Below are positions 53,202 through 61,700 of a stretch of DNA of 64,000 nucleotides, piece after piece; position 1 is the first letter of the stretch, and the number at the start of each line of letters is the position of its first letter. The position numbers were made by a program, and so were the translations under genes. The notes beneath the pieces are model-generated. The model searched no databases. It was given only the letters and a program-made list of their open reading frames with translations, and was not told the origin of the DNA. Origin of the DNA: an uncultured Rivibacter sp. (GTDB lineage Bacteria > Pseudomonadota > Gammaproteobacteria > Burkholderiales > Burkholderiaceae); contig CAMLLU010000025.1 in NCBI GenBank assembly GCA_946480925.1, positions 6,521 to 70,520 of the forward strand, in the 5' to 3' direction.

Positions 53202-53207
53202 AGCCCC

Positions 53208-53546
53208 TCAGTCGCGCTCGACGGGGCGTTCCCTCGCCGACACCACACGGCCGCCGGCATCGAAGCCGACGTCGAACACCACCAGGTCCGGGCCGCCCGT
53301 GGGCGCGGTGTGCACGTCGTAGGTCCAGGTCGGCCCCGCCTCGTTGCGGAACTGCAAGACCTGCGCCGGTCGGCCGAGGGCCTGGCGCACTTCGTCGGCG
53401 CTCATGCCCGTGGTGACGAGCTTCTGTTGCGCGGACGTGATGCCCACGCCGTGGAGCGCCGCATGCGCAGCGCCCGTGGCGAGCAGCACCGGGGCGGCGA
53501 GCCAGCACAGTGCCGTGGCGCGCAGGGTCAGGCGTCGAGCTTGCAT
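53208..53546 (-). CDS. SmpA/BamE-like exported protein, paralogue 1
   Basis: A 112-residue protein. The signal peptide (about 1-30, CWLAAPVLLATGAAHA) precedes a SmpA/OmlA-type domain with LVTTGMSADEVRQALGRPAQ and TWTYDVHT. The ATG at 53546 is preferred to 53555 because AGAAAGG abuts the latter. It resembles the protein at 55121-55474; the pair flanks a diguanylate cyclase. No lipobox is seen, so unlike BamE it is not a lipoprotein. Confidence 0.82.
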   Translation of the reverse strand: MQARRLTLRATALCWLAAPVLLATGAAHAALHGVGITSAQQKLVTTGMSADEVRQALGRPAQVLQFRNEAGPTWTYDVHTAPTGGPDLVVFDVGFDAGGRVVSARERPVERD

Positions 53547-53780
53547 GGCGTACATCCTTTCTTCCTGACGGCATGAGTTCCAAAGTCTGCGCCGGGCGGC
53601 AAGACCCTGTGCCCGTCAGGCGCCGGCACCAGTGAACGAGGCCAGGAAGGAAGAAAGGCGGCGGCCAAGGGAAGACCCGATGGTGCCGAGGTCTTGCCCC
53701 CGGCGCGATACTGGGCCGCAGGGAGCGGGCGCCAGCCGTGCCGTGGTGCCTCGCCGCGGCACGTGGCTTTCAAATCATCA

Positions 53781-55001
53781 ATGGACCTCACCCGCTGGTT
53801 GTCGGCTCGCCGCAGCAGGCACTCACACGCCAGCTCCGCGGCCTGGACCACCACCACCGGCGCGAGCTCGTCCGACCGGCCGCTGCCTGTGCCACGCAGC
53901 AAGGCGCCGCCGCAGGACAGCGGCCAGGGCCTGCGCTTGTTCCGCCACCTGCTGGGCGCTTTCGCGTCGCTGCTGGTGGTGGCCGTCGTGTACCTGTATG
54001 CCGCCGCGGGCCGGCTCGACTTTGTCGTGGCGCACGTCTTCACGGCGCTGGCCGTGCTGGGCGTGTCGGTGTTCACCGTCTGCATTGCAACCGGCTTCAA
54101 CCGCCGCTTTGCCGACCCCAGCCTCACCGGCGCGCAGATGGTGACCTCCGGCCTGGCGCTGGCTTACCTGGCCTATGCCGCCAGCGCGTTCAGGCCGCTG
54201 CAACTGCCCTTCTACATGGTGGCGCTGCTGTTCGGCGCCTTCCGGTTGTCGATACGCCAGCAGCTCGCCATCAGCGCCTACTTCGTCGCCAGCTTCGCCG
54301 CGGCGGTGGCGGCGAACAATGACGGTTTCCTGGGCGCGCCGGCCGTGGAGGCCGGGCACGCGGTCCCGAGCGGCTGGCTGCTCACGATGCACCTCGCGCT
54401 GCTGCTGGTGCTCATGTCGCTGATCGGGGGCTACGTCAACAGCATCCGCGTGCGGCTGCGCGCCACCAACGGCAAGCTGCAGGAGGCGCTCGAGAAGATC
54501 GAGCGCATCGCCACCTACGACGAGCTCACCGGCCTGTACAACCGCCGCATCATTCACCAGATGGCCGCCAAGGAAGCCAAGCGCTCGCTGCGCAACGGCT
54601 CGAGCCTGTGCATCGCGATGCTCGATGCCGACCACTTCAAGCGCTTCAACGACCAGTACGGCCACGCCGCCGGCGACGAAGTGCTGCGCATGTTGAGCCG
54701 CTGCCTGCAGGGCACGCTGCGCGAGTCGGAATACGTGGGGCGCTACGGCGGCGAGGAGTTCCTCATCGTGCTGCCCGAAACCACCCGCGAGCGGGCCAGC
54801 GCCCCGCTGCAGCGCCTGCGCCAGACCATTGCCGAGGCCCCCATCGAGGGCCTGCCGCGCGGCGTGCGCGTCACCGTGTCGATCGGTGTCACCGAACACC
54901 GGCGCGGCGAAGACATCCAGGCCACCGTCAAGCGCGCCGACACCGCGCTGTACCAGGCCAAGCACGAAGGGCGCGACCGCATCGTGTGGGGCGACCGCTG
55001 A
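53781..55001 (+). CDS. Membrane diguanylate cyclase (GGDEF), with degenerate I-site
   Basis: A 406-residue cyclic di-GMP synthase. About six membrane helices fill residues 55-240, starting HLLGAFASLLVVAVVYLYAA. The GGDEF domain (about 250-405) has YDELTGLYNRRIIHQM, DADHFKRFNDQYGHAAGDE and VGRYGGEEFLIVLPE. Five residues before GGEEF the I-site reads R-E-S-E instead of RxxD, so feedback inhibition may be weak. The ATG at 53781 gives the shorter form. It sits between two SmpA-like genes. Confidence 0.9.
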   Translation: MDLTRWLSARRSRHSHASSAAWTTTTGASSSDRPLPVPRSKAPPQDSGQGLRLFRHLLGAFASLLVVAVVYLYAAAGRLDFVVAHVFTALAVLGVSVFTVCIATGFNRRFADPSLTGAQMVTSGLALAYLAYAASAFRPLQLPFYMVALLFGAFRLSIRQQLAISAYFVASFAAAVAANNDGFLGAPAVEAGHAVPSGWLLTMHLALLLVLMSLIGGYVNSIRVRLRATNGKLQEALEKIERIATYDELTGLYNRRIIHQMAAKEAKRSLRNGSSLCIAMLDADHFKRFNDQYGHAAGDEVLRMLSRCLQGTLRESEYVGRYGGEEFLIVLPETTRERASAPLQRLRQTIAEAPIEGLPRGVRVTVSIGVTEHRRGEDIQATVKRADTALYQAKHEGRDRIVWGDR

Positions 55002-55030
55002 AGCCCGCCACGGGGCGGCCACGCGAGCAC

Positions 55031-55062
55031 AAGAAAAAACGGCATCCGTGTTCCGGATGCCG
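55031..55062 (-). terminator. Rho-independent terminator for the minus-strand SmpA-like gene
   Basis: CGGCATCC (55040-55047) pairs with GGATGCCG (55055-55062). On the minus strand the hairpin is followed by TTTTTT, ideal for termination of the gene at 55121-55474; it also lies just after the diguanylate cyclase. Confidence 0.85.
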
Positions 55063-55120
55063 CCCGTCCCCATCACTGCAGGAAAGGCCCTGCGCGCCTG
55101 TGCCTTCAGTGCGCTTTCGG

Positions 55121-55474
55121 TCAGTCCGTCTCGACGACGCGCTCCTGTGCCGACACCACGCGGCCGTCGGCGCCGAAGTCCACGTCGAACAGCGTCTGGT
55201 CGGCGCCACCCACGGTGACGGTGTTGACGTCGTAGCTCCAGGTCGGCCCCGGTTCATTGCCGTAGCGCGCCATGTGCGCGGGTCGGCCGAGGGTCTGCTT
55301 CACTTCGTCCTGGCTCATGCCGGCGGTGATGAGCCTTTCCTGCGTCGGGGCCACGGAATAGCCGCTGAGCATGCCCGCATGGGCCGCGCCGGCAGCCCCC
55401 AGCGCGAGAAGATTGGCAACGACCAGCCAGCGCGCAACGGCGGGCCGGCGGGAAGACGAGCGTGCGGATTGCAT
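55121..55474 (-). CDS. SmpA/BamE-like exported protein, paralogue 2
   Basis: A 117-residue protein with signal peptide (about 1-36, ARWLVVANLLALGAAGAAHA) and an SmpA/OmlA-type domain (LITAGMSQDEVKQTLGRPAH, TWSYDVNTVTVGGADQTLFD). It shares the layout and the C-terminal FDVDFGADGRVVSAQE-like ending with paralogue 1. The start is by analogy: ATG at 55474 has AAGAAAGG about nine bases upstream, as in the first copy. A terminator follows immediately. Function unknown; BamE itself aids the BAM complex, but the missing lipobox argues against an identical role. Confidence 0.82.
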   Translation of the reverse strand: MQSARSSSRRPAVARWLVVANLLALGAAGAAHAGMLSGYSVAPTQERLITAGMSQDEVKQTLGRPAHMARYGNEPGPTWSYDVNTVTVGGADQTLFDVDFGADGRVVSAQERVVETD

Positions 55475-55762
55475 GGCAAACATCCTTTCTTCATCGCGGG
55501 TCCCAAGCCCTGCGCCGACCGGCGAGGTCTTGCCCGCATGGAAACCATGTTTGCGTGCTCGTGCTGTAGGACGGCTACGGGGTGCGAGCGGGTTTGTTGC
55601 AGATGTCATGAGGGCTGCAACAGAAACAAGAGTGGTGCTCGTACCAGGCAGACCGGCTCGAGCGCCACTCACCGGCCTGCACTCATTCCGCGCCGCGGCT
55701 CGGCTGTGGCTTGCCAGCTTGAGGTCTCGATGTGAACGCAGCACCGCCCGCCATACCGTCCT
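55475..55762. other. Intergenic region between the SmpA-like gene and the RTX gene
   Basis: 288 bases with no supported coding sequence. The RTX stop is at its right edge and the promoter of the SmpA-like gene should lie within about 55480-55600. Confidence 0.4.
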
Positions 55763-58700
55763 TCAGCGCCAGTTCGCTGCGATCACGGGCTGAAGCCGCG
55801 TGTTGTAGTCCGCCGGCAGCGTGGTCTGGCCGGGCGCCGGCGGCGCAAAGCCGGCCATCGCGTCGACCAGGGCCTGCACCTGCGCGCTTTGCAGGGCCAA
55901 GCCGTCCGACAGCCGGATGCTTTCCACACGGTTCGCGCTGCCGCTGTACCAGCCGTTGATCGTGAAACGATCGTTGGTGCCGATCACCGAGAGCTCCAGG
56001 TTGTTGCCCACGTGGCGCAGCCACAGCTGGTTGGCCGTGACGCCGGCCAGCACGTCGAGCCGGTCGGTGCCGCCTGAGTCGCTCAGCGTGTCGGTGCCTT
56101 CGCCGCGCCCCCAGACGTACACGTCGTTGGACGTGAGCGCGCTGTCCACCAGCGTGTCCGCGCCGGCGCCGCCGCGATAGGTGTCGGTACCTTCTCCGCC
56201 GTTCAGTGCATTGGCACTCGCGTTGCCGGTGAGCGAGTTCGCCAGCGCGTTGCCCGTGCCGTTGATGGCGCCTGTGCCAGTCAGCACCAAGTTCTCGAGG
56301 TTGGCGCCCAGCGTCCAGCCCACGCTGCTGCGTACGGTGTCAGTGCCTTCGGCGAGGTTTTCAGTGATCACGTCGCCCGTGTTGTCGACGATGAAGACGT
56401 CGTTGCCCTTGCCTCCCAGCAACGTGTCGGCGCCCGCGCCGCCATCGAGCGTGTCGTCACCGCCGGCGCCGTCGAGCCGGTTGGCGGCCGCGTTGCCGAT
56501 GATCACGTTGGCCACCGAGTTGCCGGTGCCGCTGATCGCAGCGGTACCGGTCAAAGTGAGGTTCTCGACAGTGATGCCCAGCGTGTAGCTGATGCTGGCT
56601 TCGGCACGGTCGGTACCTTCGGCCACGCGCTCGTTGATCACGTCGCCCGCGTTGTCCACCCGGAAGACGTCGTCACCCAGGCCTCCGTACATCGTGTCGG
56701 CGCCCGCGGCACCGTCGAGCACGTTGTTGCCGGCGTTGCCGCGCAGCATGTTGGCGAGTGCGTTGCCGGTCGCGTTCAGCGCGGCGGTGCCCATGAGCGT
56801 GACGTTCTCCACCTCGGCGCCCAGGGTGTAGTGGATCGATGATTCGACCGTATCCGTGCCTTGGCCGGCGGCTTCGACCACGGTGTCGCGTGTGCTGTCG
56901 ACCGCGTAGGTGTCGTTGCCCAGCCCGCCGGCCATGCGGTCCGCGCCAGCGCCGCCGTCGAGGCGGTTGTTGCCGTTGGTGCCGGTGAGCACGTTGTCCA
57001 GCGCGTTGCCGGTGGCGCTGTCGGCACCCGCCGTGCGGGTGAGGGTGAGGTTCTCGATGTTCGCGCCCAGCACCCAGCTGGTGTTGGCCAGCACGGTGTC
57101 GTTGCCTTCAGCGGCGTTCTCCGTGACGACGTCGCCAGTGTTGTCGACGACGTAGGTGTCGTCACCTGCGCCGCCCGCGAGCGCGTCCGCCCCGCCCTTG
57201 CCGTCCAGCGTGTTCGCGGCGGCATTGCCGACGAGGCGGTTGCCCAGCGAGTTGCCGGTGGCGCTGAGTGCCGCGCTGCCGAGCAGAGTGAGGTCTTCGA
57301 AGTTGAGGCCCAGGGTCCACGACAAGCTGGCCTCCACGCGGTCGGTGCCGGCATCGACCGCTTCGGTCACCACGTCGCCGGCTTGGTCCACGCGGTAGAC
57401 GTCGTCGCCGGCACCACCTGCCAGCGTGTCGATGCCTACGCCGCCATCGAGCACGTTGGCGGCTGCGTTGCCGGTCAGCCGGTTGGCCAGCGCGTTGCCG
57501 GTGGCGTTGACAGCCGCCGTGCCGGTCAGCGTGAGGTGTTCGACTTCGGCTTCCAGTACATGGCTGGCCGAGCTCTCCACGGCGTCGACGCCACCGCCCG
57601 CGGCTTCGACGACGAGGTCGCCGATGTCGTCGAGCACGTAGGTGTCGTTGCCCGCACCGCCGGTGAGCGTGTCGGCACCGGCACCACCGTCCAGCCGGTT
57701 GGCGCTCGCGTTGCCGGTGATCGCGTTGCGCAGCGTGTTGCCGGTGCCCGCGAGGGCCTGCGTGCCGGTGAGCGTGAGGTTCTCGACGTTGGCGCCGAGC
57801 GTCCAGCTGAGGCTGGAGACCACGCTGTCGGTGCCGGCCGCGGCGTCTTCGAGCACGACGTCGCCGGCGTTGTCGACGACGTAGCCGTCGTTGCCTTGGC
57901 CGCCCACCAGCGTATCGGCGCCCGTGCCGCCGTCGAGCGTGTTGGCCGCTGCATTGCCGGTCAGCCGGTTGGCCAGCGCGTTGCCGGTGCCGTTGACGGC
58001 CGCGCTGCCCGTGAGCTGCAAGTCTTCGACGTCACTGCCGAGGGCCCAGCTGACGGACGAGCGCACCGTGTCCTGGCCCCCGCCGGCTGATTCGCTGACG
58101 GTATCGCGCACGTCGTCGACAACGTACACGTCATTGCCCGCCCGGCCGTCCAGCGCGTCCACGCCGGTGCCACCGTCGAGCACATCGTTGCCGGCGGCTC
58201 CCAGCAGCGTGTCGTTGCCTGCCCCGCCATGCAGCTCGCTGCCGTTGCCGATGGCCTGCATGACGTCGTTGCCCGCACCGCCGTGCTGCACGCTGGCACG
58301 CTGCACGACGTCCGAACGTGTCAGCGTGGTGCCGTCGGCAAAGCGAATGCGCTCGACGGCGCCATTGGCGCTGTCGGCGTAACCGAGCACCTTGATCGTG
58401 TCGTCGCTGCCGCGCCGGGTGATCACGAGATCCCGCCCGCTGAAATCGAAATTCAGGTCCGCGAGCGTCACGTTCGCATCGAAGACGATCTCGTCCATGG
58501 CTCCGTCATCGGTCAGCGCAACACCAGCCTCCCCAGACGCGTGAAGCGACTGCAGATCGTCGATCGTGTCACGGCCCCACCCGGCACCGAAGCGGTAGCG
58601 GTCCGCGCCGCGGCCGCCGGTCAGGACATCGTCACCGGCCCCACCTTCGAGTACGTCCGCACCATCGCCGCCCAGCAGGTGGTCGACACCCGCCGCACCG

Positions 58701-61700
58701 AGCAGGGTGTCCGCGCCGGCCCGGCCGACGAGGTAGTCCGCACCCGCACCGCCATCGAGCGAGGTTCCTGATGCTGCAGCGATCAGCAGATCGCCATTGG
58801 CGCTGGCGGTCGTGCGGTTGCTGCCGAGCAACCCGGCGCGAATGGCATCGCGGGTCAGCAGCGTGCCGTCGGCCAGCACCAGGGTGTCGATGCCGCTGCG
58901 CATTTCGCCGCTTTCGGTGAAGAAAGACTCCACGGTGAGCGAATCGCCGGTTCCGGCCAGGCTGATGACCAGGCTGGTGCCGTTGCGCACGAAGCGCAGG
59001 GCCGAAGCATCGGTCGTGGCCGTCAGCTCGATGCGCTGCTCGATCGCGGCGTCATCGCTCCAATCCGCGCCATCGCGCCGGCTGGTGGTGTCGCGCAGCA
59101 CGTCACGCCCGTAGCCCGCGCCGAAGCGCACGCGGTATTCGCTGCCTCGGCCCGTCAGCACGTCATTGCCGGCGCCGCCGTCGAGCAGGTCGTTCCCACT
59201 GTCGCTGCGCAGGGTGTCGTTGCCGGCGCCCCCGTACAGCTCGTCGGCATCGCCCGGATAGACCGCGGCGCCGGTCCAGTTGCGTGGCAGGCTGGCGGGG
59301 TCGACGTCTGACAACACGTCGTCGCCGTCCATGCCGCGCAGCACGTTGGCCGATGCGTTGCCCGTCAGCACGTTGGTGCCGGCATCGCCGGTCAATGCAA
59401 TCGCACCGACCGCATCCGTGGCTTGCAGGTTCTCGACGTTCGCCCAGTCCGACACTGCCGCGGAGGTGCGCGGCGTGCCCGCCAGCACCACCGTATCGCT
59501 GCCTTCGCCGGCACGCTCGACCATCGTGTCACCGGCGCCGAGCCGGTAGGTGTCGTTGCCGAGGCCGCCGCGCAGTTCGTTCGCGCCGCTGTTGGACGCC
59601 CCATCGATGGCGTTGTTCAACGCATTGCCCGTGCCGGAGATGGCGGCGGTCCCTTGCAGCTGGAGTTCTTCCAGGTGATCGCCCAGCGTGTAGCTGATGC
59701 TGGAGACCACACGGTCGGCCCGCGACTGCTCCGCACCGCTCGTGGCATCGAACCCGGGTTCGACTATCACGTCCGCGGCGTTGTCGACTACGTAGGTGTC
59801 GTCGATGGCCGTGCCGAGCATCGTGTCGGCACCCGTCCCGCCGTCGATCCACGTGCGAACCGGTACGCTGCGCCCGTTGTCGGTGAAGCTCTGCACGCGG
59901 CCGATGCCGCTCAAATCGATGCGATTGGCCAGTGCGTTGCCGGTATAGCGAAGTTCGATGCTGGTGGCGCCGTTGGTGTACAGCTCGTTGATGCGCTGCA
60001 GTCCGTTCAGCGAGAGGTTCTCGACGTTGTCCGAAAGCGCCGCCGTCCAGGCGTTGGTCACCACTTCGTCGACCCCTTGACCGGCGGCTTCGACGATCTG
60101 CGTCGGCAGCGAAGGCAGGGCGCCAGCGCTCAGGGAGCTGACCCCCTGGTCGCGTTCGGTCACCCGGTACACGTCGTTGCCGGCCCCGCCGCGCAGCACG
60201 TCATGGCCGCCGCTGCCGTTGTCGAGCACGTTGTCTCCAGCGTTGCCGACCAGCACGTTGTCGCCTTGGTTGCCGGTGGCGCTGATCGCCAACGTGCCGC
60301 TGAGTTCCAGGTTCTCCACGTTGTCCTGCAGCGTGTAGGAGGTGCTGGAGACCACCGAGTCGGTGCCGCCGTCCACGGCTTCGACGATGTTGTCCGCCTG
60401 GTAGTCGACGACATGGCGATCGTTGCCCGCCGTGCCGGTCATCGTGTTGGCCGTGCCCGCAGGTGCAGTACCCAGGCGTGCCAGAACGTCGGCGCGCTGC
60501 CAGACGGTGCCGTTCTCGAACTGGATGCGCTCCAGGCGCTGCTGGGTCGTCCCCTCGAAGTAGTTCGCCACCCACAATTCACTGCCGTCCGACAGGCGCA
60601 GCACCAGCGAGTCCTGCACTTGCCCGACGAGGCGTGCATCAGCGTCGCTGCGGGAGCCATTGACCCGGTGCAGCGTCACGTCGGCCGGGATGATGCCGTT
60701 GCGCAGCCGCACGGTGTCGGTGCCTTCGCCAAACAGCTCGACCACGCCGTCCACTCCATCGCCACGACCGAAGAGGTAGGTGTCGTCACCTGCACCGCCA
60801 TACAGCGTGTCTTGCCCGGCACCACCATCGAGAGCGTCATTGCCGTCAACACCGCGCAGGGTGTCGTTGCCCAGCTCGCCGTGGAGCACGTCGTTGCCGG
60901 CATCCGCATACAGCGAATCGTTGCCGGCGCCGCCGTGTATCTCGTCATTGCCTGAAAAGCCCCATATCGTGTCGGCTCGGTCCGTGCCGGCCAGCAAACG
61001 ACGCTTCACGGTTTCGATGTCCCACGCCGTGCCGTCGGCGAAGCGGATCACGTCGACGGGGCGCAAGTTGAAGTAGCCGGGAATGCTGATGGCATCGCCC
61101 GTTCCGCGCAGGGAGATCGTCAAGTCGTTGCCGGAGCGATCCAGCACCAAGTCCCCCGGCGCCACCCCGGCGCCCAGCTGCAGCGTGTCGGTCTTGCTCG
61201 TCGCGCTGTCGAAGCTTTGAAGGGTGTCCATGCCATCGCCGCGGCCGAACAGGTAGGTGTCGTTGCCTGACCCGCCGTCGAGCCGGTCATCGCCGGCACC
61301 GCCCTGCAGCGTGTCGTTGCCGCCCATGCCTTCCAGGGTGTCGTTGCCGGCGGCCCCGCTGATGAGATCGCCGCTCGCGTAGCCGGTCAGGCGCTGATCG
61401 GCGCTGGTGCCTGCCAGCACCATGGCCTTGATCGCCGCAACGTCCCACACCGTCCCGTCGGCAAAACGCACCTGCTCGACCTGGTAGCCGGCTTGTCCAT
61501 CGCGCTCGAAGTAGTTGGCCACGGTGAGCCGGTCGGCCGTGCCGGCGATGCCCAGCACCAGACTGCCTCCGTCGCGCCGCACCGTCACCGCCGATGGCAT
61601 CACGCCGGCCGTGAACTGCACGACGTCGAGCTTGGTGCCGGCTGCTGCCTCGTTGTCGATCACGTCCTCGCCACTGCCAAGGCCGAAGCGGTAGGTGTCG

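Noticed and set aside
56190..58110. Regular repeats first considered as a CRISPR array or VNTR-type non-coding repeat
   Set aside because: The 243-base period is in frame with the RTX protein and copies encode conserved residues, with no unique short spacers.
56861..60955. Several plus-strand frames opposite the RTX gene, up to 510 codons
   Set aside because: They follow from the low-complexity GC-rich repeats of the RTX gene and have no recognisable domains.
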